Of a DNA stretch of 64,000 nt, positions 41,596 to 51,422 are shown one piece after another. Position 1 is the first letter of the stretch. Every line of letters starts with the position of its first letter. A program made the position numbers and the translations under genes. The DNA comes from Guptibacillus hwajinpoensis (GTDB lineage Bacteria > Bacillota > Bacilli > Bacillales > Guptibacillaceae): NCBI RefSeq assembly GCF_001039475.1, contig NZ_LELK01000001.1:1213735-1277734 (forward strand). The letters run 5' to 3'. The notes under the pieces are model-generated. The model was not told the DNA's origin. It did no database searches and was given only the letters and a program-made list of their open reading frames with translations.

Positions 41596-43443
41596 TTAGT
41601 AACTAAGGAGCGTACGTACTTCATCAACGCTTGCAGTACTACCTGTCACAATCAATCTGTCACCGATTCGAAGCTCTGTATCACCATGTGGAACGATTGA
41701 ATCTTTGCCACGGAAAATGCGGACAATGATCGTATCCCCGAGGTAAGGGAAACTTCTTAACGGTACACCGTTGTATTCAACATTGTTCATATTGATTTGA
41801 TAAAGAGCATTCTCTTCTCTTGTAAAGATGTTAACCACACCTGGTGATTCAATAAGAGCCTTTAACAGAGCTTTTGTTGAGAAGAACACTGAGAAAACAT
41901 CAATATTAAGTTCACGTAGCTGATCAGCAATTTCAGTTAATTCAATTCGCGCAATTACTCGTTCAGTACCGTACTCTTTTGCAAATACCGCAATATCGGA
42001 ATTTGTCTCATCGTCACCTGAAGAAATCAGGAGGATATCTGCATCAAACACTTCACTCTTTTTAAGCGTATCAATGCTGTAATCTGATAATTCTGTAACG
42101 CTAAAATGACTGCTTTGCTTCTCAGAATCAACTTTTTCTTGCTTTGTATGGTAAATCGACGTTTCATAGTTCGCCGGATTTAATTCAAGCGAGATCGGAA
42201 GCGTAATTTGATTCGCGCCAATGATAGCAAGCTTCTTTGCGTGCGAACGTTCCTCTGGCTTCGGCATTATTTTCTTAAACAAAATCGGTCCAAGAATACA
42301 ACTAATGATCGCAACTAGAATGAGTGCAGATGAGAACTGTTCATCAATAATATCAATACGTTCACCAATCTCAGCTGCAGCAATAACAAGCGATAAGGTT
42401 GACGTTAGCAACAAGCCTGAACCCATTACCGTCTTCGTATCGTACCACCTCTTCAGAACAACAACTGGCACAAGCTTAGATACGAATAATGCGATTAGTA
42501 GCATTGGAATCAGAACAAGCACCTTAGGTTCCTTGAATAGGGACCATATATCAAGTTCTACCCCTACCATCACAAAGAAAATCGGAATTAAGAAGCCATA
42601 TCCAAATGAATCAAGCTTTTGAACGAGCTCAGTATTGGGTGAGAGTAGAGAGACAAGTGCACCTGCAAGGAAGGCACCTAGAATATTCTCAGCCCCAACA
42701 GTCTCAGATATTCCGACTAACACAATAATTAAGGTGAAAACAGCTCTAGTACCAATTTGGATTGTACCTTTAGACATCGTCTCAATAAATGAGAGGTGTC
42801 TAAAATAAGCACCAAGGAAATAAAGTAGAATCCCGGCTCCAAATAGAATTAGAAGCAGCCACATATTTCCTTCTCCGCCTGAATTTAACGAGACGAAAAT
42901 CGCTAGAAGAATCATTGTTGCAAGGTCAGCGATCACCGCAATGAGAAGGATCGTTTGGCCGATGCTGGATTTCATTATGTTAGCATCTTTAAGCGTTGGT
43001 ACAACTACGCCAAGTGAAATGGTCGAAATAATTAATGTCATGAAAAAGGCATTATCCGTGTATCCGAGTACGACAAAAAGAAGTGATAATGCATACGACA
43101 CAATAAATACGAGTAGAAAAACAATGAACGAAACAAAAACACGGTTTGGTTCAATCTTTCCACTCGGAAGCTTTACTTTTTTCTTTTTACTCGCAAAGAC
43201 AGTAAAGTCAATTTCAAGTCCACTCAAAAACATGAGGAAGATAAAGCCAAGTGTCGACAGTGTATCAAGCCACGTATCTCCTTGAACAAGATTTAACCCA
43301 CTCTGTCCAATGAAGATACCAGCGATGATCTCTGCGACTACAACCGGTAAGAAGTTCAGATTAAAACGGTGTAAAATGAATGGTATGAGAAATGCGATAA
43401 CAACTACAATTACTAGTGATGATACGGATGCACCGTGTTCCAT
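41596..43443 (-). CDS. yjbQ: YjbQ, CPA2 (Kef-type) monovalent cation/proton antiporter
   Basis: A 615-residue membrane antiporter of the Kef/CPA2 family. About 12 membrane helices fill residues 1-390, with FLSGLEIDFTVFASKK, ADLATMILLAIFVSL and GVELDIWSLFKEPKVLVLIP. The C-terminal part has a TrkA-N-like Rossmann domain (KLAIIGANQITLPISLEL on) and a TrkA-C domain at the end (LYQINMNNVEYNGVPLRS through RIGDRLIVTGS), which would bind nucleotides or c-di-AMP-type ligands. Length and neighbours match YjbQ of B. subtilis (614 residues). It likely exchanges K+ or Na+ for protons. It follows mgtE by 30 bases. Confidence 0.88.
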   Translation of the reverse strand: MEHGASVSSLVIVVVIAFLIPFILHRFNLNFLPVVVAEIIAGIFIGQSGLNLVQGDTWLDTLSTLGFIFLMFLSGLEIDFTVFASKKKKVKLPSGKIEPNRVFVSFIVFLLVFIVSYALSLLFVVLGYTDNAFFMTLIISTISLGVVVPTLKDANIMKSSIGQTILLIAVIADLATMILLAIFVSLNSGGEGNMWLLLILFGAGILLYFLGAYFRHLSFIETMSKGTIQIGTRAVFTLIIVLVGISETVGAENILGAFLAGALVSLLSPNTELVQKLDSFGYGFLIPIFFVMVGVELDIWSLFKEPKVLVLIPMLLIALFVSKLVPVVVLKRWYDTKTVMGSGLLLTSTLSLVIAAAEIGERIDIIDEQFSSALILVAIISCILGPILFKKIMPKPEERSHAKKLAIIGANQITLPISLELNPANYETSIYHTKQEKVDSEKQSSHFSVTELSDYSIDTLKKSEVFDADILLISSGDDETNSDIAVFAKEYGTERVIARIELTEIADQLRELNIDVFSVFFSTKALLKALIESPGVVNIFTREENALYQINMNNVEYNGVPLRSFPYLGDTIIVRIFRGKDSIVPHGDTELRIGDRLIVTGSTASVDEVRTLLSY

Positions 43444-43473
43444 GTCTTTCCTCCTTCAAAACGACTGCATTGC

Positions 43474-44835
43474 CTACACAAGGTGGCTCATAAATGCTGT
43501 CGCCATTCCAAAATAAATAAGAATACTTATAATATCATTAATCGTTGTTATAAAAGGACCTGAAGCCACTGCAGGGTCTATATTCAACTTGTGCATTAAG
43601 AGCGGCACAAGAGCACCTGCGAGCGTTGCAACAATCAGTGTACATAATAACGAAAATCCAACAAGCATGCCAAGGAAAAAGGTTCCCTTCCACAAAAAGA
43701 TAATAATCGTAACGAGAACACCGCACGTTGCACCGGTTATAAGACCTGTTCCTGCTTCTCTTACAATTAAAGCCCACTTGCTATTCTCCTCATAGTCACC
43801 TGTAGCAATTCCTCGCACAACTACGGCTAATGCCTGAGTGCCTGTATTTCCAGCCATTCCTGCAATTAGCGGAATAAATACGGCTAACAAAGCCACTTTA
43901 TCAAGCGTTGCTTCAAATTGACCAATTAAACTCGCTGTTAACATCCCAAGGAATAATAAAATAATAAGCCAAGGTAATCTCTTCCTTGCTGAGGAGAATG
44001 GATTGCGATCAAGCGTCCCATCGTCTGAAATTGCTGCGAGTTTTGAGTAATCCTCGGATGCTTCTTCTTCAATAACATCAACGATATCATCATGTGTAAT
44101 GATACCCAACAAATGATTCTGGAAATCAAGAACGGGTAATGCAAGAAAATCGTAGTCTCTCATTATTCTTGCTGCTTCCTCCTGATCTTCACCGACGGAA
44201 ACAGAAACAACGCGTTCGTTCATGATATCTTCAATCAATGTATCTTCCTCAGCAATTATTAAATCTCTAAGAGATATGACACCGACGAGCCTTTTTTGCT
44301 GATCTAGAACGAATATATAATAGATGGTTTCAGCTTCTGGAGCTTCTTGCCTTAGAATTTGCATCGCGCGCTTCACTGTCTGATGAGCTCTAATTGATAC
44401 AAACTCAGTTGTCATAATACTTCCAGCTGTTTTCTCCTCATAATGAAGCAGTTCTTTAATTTCATCAGCCGCGTCATCATCCATAATGGTGAGGTAGCTT
44501 GCAATTTGCTCTGGGTTTAATTCATTTAGAACGTCAACGGCATCATCAGCGTACATTTCTGCAAGCATCTTAGCTGCATAGGTCGGTTCCATTTCTGAGA
44601 TATATTCTTCCTGCTCCTCAATGTCAAAGTTCTGGAAAATCTCAGCCATTTCACTCGGTGATAAGTAGGTGTACACAAGCATTCTTATATCTTCTGCAAC
44701 GGTTAAAAAGAATTGCGACTGTTCATATGGATGGATATCGAGAAATAACTCACGAAATGAATCAATTCTTTCTTGATCTAAGTGGTGGATTAATGCTTCG
44801 TACAAAGCTTGAGTTTCTTGCTCCTGGTGAGCCAC
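43474..44835 (-). CDS. mgtE: MgtE magnesium channel
   Basis: A 453-residue MgtE-type Mg2+ channel. In order: the N domain (residues about 1-120, with helical repeats such as AEMYADDAVDVLNELNPEQI), two CBS domains (about 125-250, with VSIRAHQTVKRAMQILRQEA and VLDFQNHLLGIITHDDIVDV), a plug helix, and five membrane helices at the C-terminus with LIAGMAGNTGTQALAVVVRG as the pore motif. The N and CBS domains close the pore when cytosolic Mg is high. Start is GTG at 44835 with GGGAGGTG upstream; the open frame extends into repeat element F but without a ribosome site. No M-box leader was recognised. Confidence 0.93.
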   Translation of the reverse strand: MAHQEQETQALYEALIHHLDQERIDSFRELFLDIHPYEQSQFFLTVAEDIRMLVYTYLSPSEMAEIFQNFDIEEQEEYISEMEPTYAAKMLAEMYADDAVDVLNELNPEQIASYLTIMDDDAADEIKELLHYEEKTAGSIMTTEFVSIRAHQTVKRAMQILRQEAPEAETIYYIFVLDQQKRLVGVISLRDLIIAEEDTLIEDIMNERVVSVSVGEDQEEAARIMRDYDFLALPVLDFQNHLLGIITHDDIVDVIEEEASEDYSKLAAISDDGTLDRNPFSSARKRLPWLIILLFLGMLTASLIGQFEATLDKVALLAVFIPLIAGMAGNTGTQALAVVVRGIATGDYEENSKWALIVREAGTGLITGATCGVLVTIIIFLWKGTFFLGMLVGFSLLCTLIVATLAGALVPLLMHKLNIDPAVASGPFITTINDIISILIYFGMATAFMSHLV

Positions 44836-44864
44836 TCTGCACACCTCCCTGATGTTTTTTAACA

Positions 44865-45087
44865 AGGCTCTTTTCGTAAACATTGTTGCTATAGGAGTTG
44901 GTTAATTTCCGCTCCAGGATGCTCGCTTTCCGCGGGGCGGGCGGTGAGCCTCCTCGTCGCTAACGCTCCTGCGGGGTCTCACCTGTCCCGCTAATCCCGC
45001 AGGAGTCGAGCATCCTTCCGCTCCAATCACTAAGTGTGGTTTTTTCAACATTTGTATCAACAGCAACAACCTTTTAGAAAAGAGCCT
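44865..45087. repeat. Repeat element F (223 bp, full length) with 6-bp target duplication
   Basis: The most complete copy. It starts AGGCTCTTTTCGTAAACATT and ends TTTTAGAAAAGAGCCT; the outer 25 bases are imperfect inverted repeats. The GC-rich core runs from TTTCCGCTCCAGGATGCTCG to CGAGCATCCTTCCGCTCC with nested complementary parts (CCTGCGGGG/CCCGCAGG). TTAACA flanks it (44859-44864 and 45088-45093). It sits between the divergent genes mgtE and the RodA-like gene. Confidence 0.92.
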
Positions 45088-45140
45088 TTAACAAAGTGAT
45101 CATAAATGCTCAAATATAGCTATTTCATTTCTCTTAATAA

Positions 45141-45176
45141 TTCGATAAACTTCCCAATAGATAGTTCGATAAACTT
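45141..45176. repeat. Direct repeat TTCGATAAACTT x2 upstream of the RodA-like gene
   Basis: TTCGATAAACTT occurs at 45141-45152 and 45165-45176, 24 bases apart, about 160-190 bases before the gene. It may be a paired protein-binding site. The rest of 45094-45334 is AT-rich with no other clear signal. Confidence 0.5.
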
Positions 45177-45334
45177 TCTTATCACACAATAAAGTAAAAT
45201 TACCTTCCTATCTTAGTCGGTGTGCAGTTATTTTGTCAAAAATAAATACATTAACCGATTTGCAAAAGGAAGGATTTCAGATAAGATAGGGAATGTGATG
45301 GCTAGTAACGCTTTTCTTTAGAAAGGATTATATC

Positions 45335-46519
45335 ATGAACAATGACAATCAAACACCTTGGCAACAAATAGATTTCACTCTTTTGTTCTTTGTATTTCTC
45401 CTGATGTGTATCAGCACTATCTCAATCTATAGTGCACAAGCGTCACTTCCAGGTGAGTTAAAAAACTTTAATTTCGCAGGAAGACAGTTAACCTGGTACT
45501 TCATCGGGGCATTTGTTCTTTCTCTTACGCTCGTTATCGATTTCGATCGCTTTAAACAGTTATCTTGGTACTTATACGGTTTTGGTGTATTTCTTCTTAT
45601 CCTACTTGCCATAATGCCTGAATACATAGGAAGCTATCAAATCGCTCCTGTTACTAATGGAGCTAAAAGCTGGTTTGTGCTTCCTGGCCTAGGTAGTGTT
45701 CAACCTTCAGAATTTATGAAGATTTTCTTGATTATCACCATCGCTTCAACAAGTGTGAGTCATCATGAAAAACATCAAACCAAAACCATCCAAACTGATT
45801 TACTTCTTCTATCGAAAATATTCGGTATCGCAGCACTTCCGCTGCTCATTGTCATGGCTCAACCAGACCTTGGGACCGCAATGGTTTTTACAGCGATCGT
45901 CGTTAGTATTACTCTCGTTTCAGGTGTTCGCTGGCGGTTGCTCTCACTACTAAGTTTGATGGGTGTTGCAGGCATAGCATCATTCGTCTTTATCTTCTTC
46001 AAGTTCCCTGCATTTTTTAAAGAATATCTTCTTGATGACTACCAGCTAGCTCGTTTCTATGGCTGGCTCGCACCTGAAGAATATGCAGATGCAGGATACC
46101 AGGCTACAAAAGCGATCCTCGCTATTGGATCCGGGAAGCTTGAAGGAAAAGGCTATTCTGATGGAACAGTTTATTTCCCTGAAGCGCACACAGATTTTAT
46201 TTTCGCGGTTATTGGTGAAGAATTCGGTTTTATTGGCGCCAGTGTGACGATTTCAATCTTCTTCCTTCTAGTATATCGAATGATTCATACGGCTCTTGAA
46301 AGCAATGAGTCCTTTGGAAGCTACCTATGTGCTGGGGTTATTGGAATGCTAACTTTCCAGGTGTTTCAGAACATCGGCATGACAATACGAATTCTACCGA
46401 TTACAGGAATTCCCCTTCCTTTCGTAAGCTACGGAGGAAGCGCACTATTAACTTATATGATTGCTGTTGGACTCGTATTAAACGTCCGCTCACGTACAAA
46501 AACATATATGTTCGAATAA
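45335..46519 (+). CDS. RodA/FtsW/SpoVE-family peptidoglycan glycosyltransferase
   Basis: A 394-residue SEDS protein with about 10 membrane helices, polymerising lipid II into glycan strands. Seen are LTLVIDFDRFKQLSWYLYGF, GAKSWFVLPGLGSVQPSEFMKI, MAQPDLGTAMVF with the key Asp, AIGSGKLEGKGYSDGTVYFP, EAHTDFIFAVIGEEFGFIG and RILPITGIPLPFVSYGGSAL. It looks more like RodA than FtsW, and B. subtilis has extra copies such as YlaO and YwcF. Which one this is cannot be told, so no symbol is given. The ribosome site GAAAGGA precedes the ATG and a terminator follows the stop. Confidence 0.88.
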   Translation: MNNDNQTPWQQIDFTLLFFVFLLMCISTISIYSAQASLPGELKNFNFAGRQLTWYFIGAFVLSLTLVIDFDRFKQLSWYLYGFGVFLLILLAIMPEYIGSYQIAPVTNGAKSWFVLPGLGSVQPSEFMKIFLIITIASTSVSHHEKHQTKTIQTDLLLLSKIFGIAALPLLIVMAQPDLGTAMVFTAIVVSITLVSGVRWRLLSLLSLMGVAGIASFVFIFFKFPAFFKEYLLDDYQLARFYGWLAPEEYADAGYQATKAILAIGSGKLEGKGYSDGTVYFPEAHTDFIFAVIGEEFGFIGASVTISIFFLLVYRMIHTALESNESFGSYLCAGVIGMLTFQVFQNIGMTIRILPITGIPLPFVSYGGSALLTYMIAVGLVLNVRSRTKTYMFE

Positions 46520-46546
46520 CCTGCCTCTGGGCAGGTTATTTATTTA
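46516..46546 (+). terminator. Terminator of the RodA-like gene
   Basis: Stem ATAACCTGCC/GGCAGGTTAT with a 4-base loop, then TTATTTATTT. Confidence 0.8.
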
Positions 46547-46636
46547 TGTTGTACAAGTAATACAGATGATACTTTTCATTCGATTAGGGAAGAGATAATA
46601 ATCTAACACTGCATAACGATAAAGGAGGACGTTGGA

Positions 46637-47371
46637 TTGTACGATGTTATTGGGGATATTCACGGTTGTTACGATGAGCTGGTCTCTCTTACAAAACGTC
46701 TTGATTACGAATGGAAGAGCGGAATACCGGTTCATCCATATGGAAGAAAGCTTGTTTTCTTAGGTGATTTAACGGATCGTGGCCCAGATTCTATCTCAGT
46801 CATGAATGTCGTATTTGAACTTGTGAAAACTGAGCAGGCCTATTACTGTCCTGGAAACCACTGTAATAAATTGTACAGGTATATGCTTGGGAGAAACGTT
46901 CAACAAAAGCATGGCCTTGAAACAACAGTAGAAGAATTAAATAAACTTTCTGAACCTGAACGAGAAGAGATTTATGAGAACTTTATCTCCCTTTATGAAA
47001 ACGCGCCACTTTATTTATCCCTTGATGATGGAAACCTTATCGTAGCTCATGCAGGAATTCCAGAACACTTTATAGGTGAGACAGGTAAAAAAGTGAGGAC
47101 ATTCGTACTGTATGGTGATATCACAGGTGAATCACATCCAAATGGGATGCCTGTAAGAAAAGATTGGGCTACTAACTATAAAGGTGCTTCCATGATTGTT
47201 TATGGTCATACGCCTGTAGTCGAACCAAGATGGATTAACCACACTGTTAACGTCGATACAGGCTGCGTTTTTGGTGGTAAACTCACTGCAATTAGCTATC
47301 CAGAGTTGAAAACAACCTCAGTTACTTCATCCATGCCTTATGTGCAAGAAAAGTTTACTTCTTTTGAATAA
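46637..47371 (+). CDS. prpE: PrpE, bis(5'-nucleosyl)-tetraphosphatase / phosphatase
   Basis: A 244-residue metallophosphatase of the PPP-like PrpE family that splits Ap4A-type nucleotides symmetrically; in B. subtilis it also affects spore germination. Metal motifs are [26 protein letters not shown] and [12 protein letters not shown], followed by [10 protein letters not shown] and [13 protein letters not shown] start at 46637, eight bases after AAAGGAGG. It converges on yjbO, and the two reading frames overlap by 17 bases at their 3' ends. The place beside yjbO matches B. subtilis. Confidence 0.9.
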   Translation: MYDVIGDIHGCYDELVSLTKRLDYEWKSGIPVHPYGRKLVFLGDLTDRGPDSISVMNVVFELVKTEQAYYCPGNHCNKLYRYMLGRNVQQKHGLETTVEELNKLSEPEREEIYENFISLYENAPLYLSLDDGNLIVAHAGIPEHFIGETGKKVRTFVLYGDITGESHPNGMPVRKDWATNYKGASMIVYGHTPVVEPRWINHTVNVDTGCVFGGKLTAISYPELKTTSVTSSMPYVQEKFTSFE

Positions 47372-48245
47372 GCCTCTTCATGTCTTCTGGTGGATCCGCT
47401 TCAAACCTTATCGTTTCTTCAAGAAAAGGATGATAGAACTCAAGCTTCGCGCTATGCAGTGCCTGTCTTGTAATTAGCTCTCTTGATCCTCCGTACAAAT
47501 CATCACCTAGTAGAGGATGACCAATGGAAGCCATATGAACACGGATTTGATGCGTTCTGCCCGTTTGTAACGCTAACTGTAGTAAGGAGTAAGAATCGTA
47601 ACGTTCGCTTACGTTGTAATTCGTTACAGCATGTTGACCATCAGGTCGAACAGTTCGCTCAATAATGCTTCCTTCACGTCGACCAATTGGTGCATTCACT
47701 TCGCCATTCCCAATTACAGCACCATGGACTAAGGCAAGATACATACGCTTCATCTCTTTACTACGCTGCTGCTTTGATAAGAGATCGTGAGCAAATCGAT
47801 GCTTCGCAAATAACACTAAACCTGACGTATCTCGATCGAGCCGATTAACAGGATGAATGGTTCGATTGAGATCCATTTTTTTATAGTAGTATAGGACGGC
47901 CTGGGCAAGTGAACCAACAGAATGCCGTGAAGGAATGGTTGGCAGGTTCGCTTGTTTATTTACTAAAAGATAATGGTCATCTTCATAAATGATGTGTAGC
48001 GGAAGATCCAGAGGACTCATGCTCTCGCTTATTTCTTCATCAGGAAATGTAATTTCAACGTTATCTCCCTCGTTTAGAATGGTACGAACATTACTACTTA
48101 CCCCATTCACGCAAATTCGTCCACCTTTAAATTTAATATCCGTCAGCATACTTCTAGATAAGGATTTTCCTTGTAAAAGATACTCCCTTACAATCATTCC
48201 CTCCTCTTCTTCCTTTACAATCCAATTCATCATGAGAGAAGACAT
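47355..48245 (-). CDS. yjbO: YjbO, RluA/RluD-family pseudouridine synthase
   Basis: A 296-residue pseudouridine synthase. An S4-like RNA-binding part (about 12-75: [20 protein letters not shown]) comes before the catalytic domain with the HRLDRDTSG-type active site, seen as [20 protein letters not shown] with the catalytic Asp. [27 protein letters not shown] follows. It modifies uridines in rRNA or tRNA; the exact site is unknown. It lies upstream of no other gene on its strand and converges on prpE, as in B. subtilis. The ribosome site (AAAGGG) is modest. Confidence 0.88.
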   Translation of the reverse strand: MSSLMMNWIVKEEEEGMIVREYLLQGKSLSRSMLTDIKFKGGRICVNGVSSNVRTILNEGDNVEITFPDEEISESMSPLDLPLHIIYEDDHYLLVNKQANLPTIPSRHSVGSLAQAVLYYYKKMDLNRTIHPVNRLDRDTSGLVLFAKHRFAHDLLSKQQRSKEMKRMYLALVHGAVIGNGEVNAPIGRREGSIIERTVRPDGQHAVTNYNVSERYDSYSLLQLALQTGRTHQIRVHMASIGHPLLGDDLYGGSRELITRQALHSAKLEFYHPFLEETIRFEADPPEDMKRLIQKK

Positions 48246-48278
48246 TTAACTCAGCCCTTTCTTTACCTTGATCTCAAA

Positions 48279-48314
48279 TAAAAAACAGTACAGTTCATCC
48301 TGTGAACAGTACTG
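48279..48314 (-). terminator. Terminator of yjbL-yjbM-nadF
   Basis: A 12-bp stem with one mismatch (CAGTACAGTTCA/TGAACAGTACTG), 5-base loop and TTTTTT on the minus strand, eight bases past the nadF stop. Confidence 0.82.
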
Positions 48315-48321
48315 CTTCCAA

Positions 48322-49122
48322 TTAATACTCATCGTCGACAAAAGACTCCTTTACTCTCTTCCAGAAAGGAAACGGTCGAAAACGAGCGAATCTCACTTTT
48401 TCTTCTGCCACTCTGTACTGAATGGATTTTACATCCTTTTGCAACAAGAATAAATGGTCAATTGTGATTTGAAAGTCAGCATCATTAACTGGTCGAAGCA
48501 AGCACGTATGATGCTGTGGCAGAACGAGCGGTGATCCGACTGTTCGAAAGACACGGTTATTAATCGATGCCATCTCAGAAAGCTGAATGGACGGAAGTGC
48601 AGGATGAATAATCGCCCCCCCTAGCGCTTTGTTGTACGCCGTACTACCAGAAGGTGTTGAGATACAAAGACCGTCTCCTCTGAACGTTTCAAATAAATCA
48701 CCTTTAATCTCCACATTCATGACAAGAGAGCCTTCCACACTTTTTACTGTACATTCATTGAGAGCTAGATAACGATTCTCTTTTGAGCTATTGAGGTAGC
48801 GTACCGTCACTTCTAATAAAGGATACTCTACAATTTGGAATGGCGTTCTAGCAATATGAATCACAAGCTTCTCTACTTCTTCTGGTGTCCAGTCCGCATA
48901 GAAACCAAGATGCCCAGTATGTACACCAACAAATGCTGTTTCAGCAAGTCGATCCTGATAGTGATGGAAGGCGTGTAGGAGCGTACCATCTCCCCCTACT
49001 GAGATCACAATATCCGGCTCTGCTTCATCATAATCCAGATCGAAATCACGCAGATAATTTTTAATACGCTGCTGAAGCTGATTGGAAGTTTGATCCCCTT
49101 TTGACTTAACTGCAAATTTCAA
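48322..49122 (-). CDS. nadF: NAD kinase
   Basis: A 266-residue NAD kinase (YjbN, PpnK), making NADP+ from NAD+ with ATP or polyphosphate. Motifs: [18 protein letters not shown] (GGDG), [29 protein letters not shown] (NE/D) and [20 protein letters not shown]. Start is TTG at 49122 ([11 protein letters not shown]), six bases after GAGGTG, which gives exactly the B. subtilis length; the frame is open another 44 codons upstream but that overlaps yjbM. It lies 20 bases after yjbM, in a unit yjbL-yjbM-nadF. Confidence 0.93.
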   Translation of the reverse strand: MKFAVKSKGDQTSNQLQQRIKNYLRDFDLDYDEAEPDIVISVGGDGTLLHAFHHYQDRLAETAFVGVHTGHLGFYADWTPEEVEKLVIHIARTPFQIVEYPLLEVTVRYLNSSKENRYLALNECTVKSVEGSLVMNVEIKGDLFETFRGDGLCISTPSGSTAYNKALGGAIIHPALPSIQLSEMASINNRVFRTVGSPLVLPQHHTCLLRPVNDADFQITIDHLFLLQKDVKSIQYRVAEEKVRFARFRPFPFWKRVKESFVDDEY

Positions 49123-49141
49123 TTTAGGCACCTCGTCTATT

Positions 49142-49786
49142 TTAGTTTTCAGCTTTCTTTTTTTCATTTTCTTTCTTTTGCATAAAAACTTTCTGAGCTT
49201 CCTTAATTTCAACACGAATTTCGGACATCTCATCATCAAGTTTAGAGGCAGCAATCGCTGCGCGCTGAAGTCGCTTTTGAACCTCTTCGGGAATGTTTTT
49301 ATTGTATTTGTAGTTTAGCGAATGCTCGATTGTTGCCCAGAAATTCATAGCAAGCGTTCTAATTTGAATTTCCACTAGGAGCATTTGCTCACCCATAATC
49401 GTTTGAACAGGATATTGTACCACTACATGATAAGAACGGTATCCACTTTCCTTTTGGTTGGTCACATAGTCACGTTCTTCAACAATATCGAAATCTTTTC
49501 GACCACGAAGGTGATGAATGACTTTATTAATATCTTCAACAAACTGACACATCACTCGTACGCCTGCAATATCATGCATTTCTTCTTGCAACCTATTCAT
49601 AGCAATTTGTTTTCTTTTTGCCTTATCAAGAATACTTGGAATTGGCTTTACTCGTCCTGTAACGAATTCCACAGGAGTGTGATCATCCGCTTTCTCAAAC
49701 TGTTCGCGAATTCCTTTCAGTTTCACTTTCAACTCATTTACAGCCTGTTTGTAAGGTGCTAAAAATTCTTCCCAATTTTTACTCAT
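49142..49786 (-). CDS. yjbM: YjbM (SasB/RelQ), small alarmone synthetase
   Basis: A 214-residue single-domain (p)ppGpp synthetase. It has the RelA/SpoT synthetase fold only: [59 protein letters not shown] and [20 protein letters not shown] with the catalytic Glu-x-Gln motif. It forms tetramers, is activated by pppGpp in B. subtilis, and makes alarmones from ATP and GTP/GDP. The C-terminal tail is very basic ([11 protein letters not shown]). It lies between yjbL and nadF, the B. subtilis order. DarB at the other side of the window may act on the main Rel enzyme. Confidence 0.93.
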   Translation of the reverse strand: MSKNWEEFLAPYKQAVNELKVKLKGIREQFEKADDHTPVEFVTGRVKPIPSILDKAKRKQIAMNRLQEEMHDIAGVRVMCQFVEDINKVIHHLRGRKDFDIVEERDYVTNQKESGYRSYHVVVQYPVQTIMGEQMLLVEIQIRTLAMNFWATIEHSLNYKYNKNIPEEVQKRLQRAAIAASKLDDEMSEIRVEIKEAQKVFMQKKENEKKKAEN

Positions 49787-49809
49787 CCAACCACCACCGA
49801 CAATATCTA

Positions 49810-50190
49810 TTATGAGGCTGTTAGAAATGCTTTCTCAACAGCTTGATTCATTTCTTCTCCATAATTGGAGTTATCTTTAATATTCTCAACTAAGTAGGAT
49901 AGTTCCTCTTTCATTTCTATAAGTTCCAGAGAATTCCCACCCTCTGAGCTAGCAAATACTGTTAGATCATTGGTTAGAATATTGTTAAGCATTGGCCAAG
50001 CTTCTTCTTGGAAGCGGATATATGAATACCCTTCCCCTCCGTCAAGCAAGTAAACGAATGATAATGAATCTGAATCCACTAACATATTTCCTGTTGCTGT
50101 ATAGGTAGCCAAATCGACTTTCTCGTTTAGACTAAACGTTAGCGTATCTTCTGTTAATTCCCCTGATATGATGTAGTATTGTTCTGACAC
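49810..50190 (-). CDS. yjbL: YjbL-like UPF0738 family protein
   Basis: A 126-residue cytosolic protein in the place of B. subtilis yjbL, next to yjbM and divergent from yjbK. It has YTATGNMLVDSDSLSFVYLL, EGYSYIRFQEEAWPMLNNIL and GNSLELIEMKEELSYLVENI, which I match to the UPF0738 family from memory. The function is unknown. The start is GTG at 50190, five bases after AGGAGAGGTC; a longer frame from 50229 has no ribosome site. It is the first gene of the yjbL-yjbM-nadF unit. Confidence 0.78.
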   Translation of the reverse strand: MSEQYYIISGELTEDTLTFSLNEKVDLATYTATGNMLVDSDSLSFVYLLDGGEGYSYIRFQEEAWPMLNNILTNDLTVFASSEGGNSLELIEMKEELSYLVENIKDNSNYGEEMNQAVEKAFLTAS

Positions 50191-50331
50191 AATGACCTCT
50201 CCTCTCTCTGTATATCCTCTATGTATCACTTACTAGTTTATCACACAGCGCAGGGTGATTTCATCGTTGTTGTCCTAGATACGTACATATGCCATAATTC
50301 TCTTATGATGAGGCGAATGGAGGATTAAGAG

Positions 50332-50910
50332 ATGTCACAAGAAGTTGAAATTGAATTTAAAAACATGCTTACAAAAGAAGAATACCATACCCTATTAACC
50401 GCCTATGAATTAGGTGAAGAGGATATTAAAACGCAAACAAATGACTATTTCGATACGAAAGGGTTTCTCCTGCGTGAAAAAGGAGCGGCACTCAGAGTTA
50501 GGAATAAAAATAATACGCTCTTCTTAACGCTAAAAGAACCTGCAAGTGAGGGGTTACTCGAAACACACCAGTCCATTACTCAAGATACATACGATTTCAT
50601 TAAGTCAAAAGGACAACTGCCTGCTGGAGAAGTTCAAGATCAGCTTTATAATCTCGGCATCCATACTGAATTAGTTCATCTTGGAAGTCTAACCACACAC
50701 CGAGCTGAACGAACCATTGATTCAGGATTGCTTGTTCTTGATCACAGCGAGTATCTTAATAGAGAAGATTTCGAACTTGAGTTTGAAGTAACGAACTATG
50801 AAGAAGGAAAGCACGCTTTTCACGACCTTCTAAACCAGCATCACATTAAAGAACGCAACGCGAAAAACAAAATACTTCGATTCTTTCTTGCATCACAAGA
50901 ACAGGGCTAA
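50332..50910 (+). CDS. yjbK: YjbK, CYTH-domain phosphatase-like protein
   Basis: A 192-residue CYTH (triphosphate tunnel metalloenzyme) protein. It begins with the family signature VEIEFKN (E-x-E-x-K type), then TNDYFDTKGFLLREKGAALR with basic triphosphate-binding residues, LFLTLKEPASEGLLETHQSI and LLVLDHSEYLNREDFELEFE. It would bind and hydrolyse inorganic triphosphate or nucleoside triphosphates with Mg or Mn. Its place opposite yjbL/yjbM matches B. subtilis. The ribosome site GGAGGATTAAG precedes the ATG; a terminator follows. Confidence 0.9.
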   Translation: MSQEVEIEFKNMLTKEEYHTLLTAYELGEEDIKTQTNDYFDTKGFLLREKGAALRVRNKNNTLFLTLKEPASEGLLETHQSITQDTYDFIKSKGQLPAGEVQDQLYNLGIHTELVHLGSLTTHRAERTIDSGLLVLDHSEYLNREDFELEFEVTNYEEGKHAFHDLLNQHHIKERNAKNKILRFFLASQEQG

Positions 50911-50926
50911 ACAGCTCTGTTTTTTT
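50901..50926 (+). terminator. Terminator of yjbK
   Basis: Stem ACAGGGCT/AGCTCTGT (one G-T pair), 4-base loop and seven T, overlapping the stop codon. Confidence 0.85.
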
Positions 50927-51026
50927 AGTTTACCAATCATTTCAAATCGGATTATTTGCTGTTATGTAGGGAGGTTGCTAAAATGAACATGAAATAAGGT
51001 TTTACTTTCCAAAGGGGAAAAGTACT

Positions 51027-51422
51027 ATGAAGCATAATATGTATGATCATTTAGGCGGATCACAGTTAGAACAACTCGTGACTGCTTTTTATAATCGCGT
51101 TTCACAACATCCCGAATTAAAAACAATATTTCCAGATGATTTAACTGAAACGGCAAGAAAACAAACTCAATTCCTAACCCAATTTCTTGGAGGACCTCCT
51201 CTATATTCTGAAGAACATGGGCATCCTATGTTAAGAGCAAGACATCTTCCATTCGAAATTACGCCTCGTAGAGCAACTGCTTGGCTAGCGTGTATGGAAG
51301 AAGCAATGGATGAGGTGGAATTAGAGAAAGAACTTAAAGAACACCTATTAACAAGATTGACGTTCACAGCCCATCATATGGTTAACACTGGTGATCGGGA
51401 AGAGAAAGGAGAATCGAATTGA
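51027..51422 (+). CDS. yjbI: YjbI, group II truncated hemoglobin
   Basis: A 131-residue 2-over-2 globin binding heme and O2. Typical residues are visible: FPDDLTETARKQTQFLTQFL (helix E), GGPPLYSEEHGHPMLRARHL with the proximal His in ARHLPFEI, and TAWLACMEEAMDEV with the conserved Trp of group II. Gram-positive members, often beside spxH, are linked to oxidative or nitrosative stress protection. The start ATG has AAAGGGGAAAA upstream. It overlaps the following spxH start by four bases (TTGA), so both proteins are made together. Confidence 0.92.
   Translation: MKHNMYDHLGGSQLEQLVTAFYNRVSQHPELKTIFPDDLTETARKQTQFLTQFLGGPPLYSEEHGHPMLRARHLPFEITPRRATAWLACMEEAMDEVELEKELKEHLLTRLTFTAHHMVNTGDREEKGESN

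Noticed and set aside
44836-44883. Longer N-terminus for MgtE
   Set aside because: It would start inside repeat element F and has no ribosome site; the GTG at 44835 has a good one.
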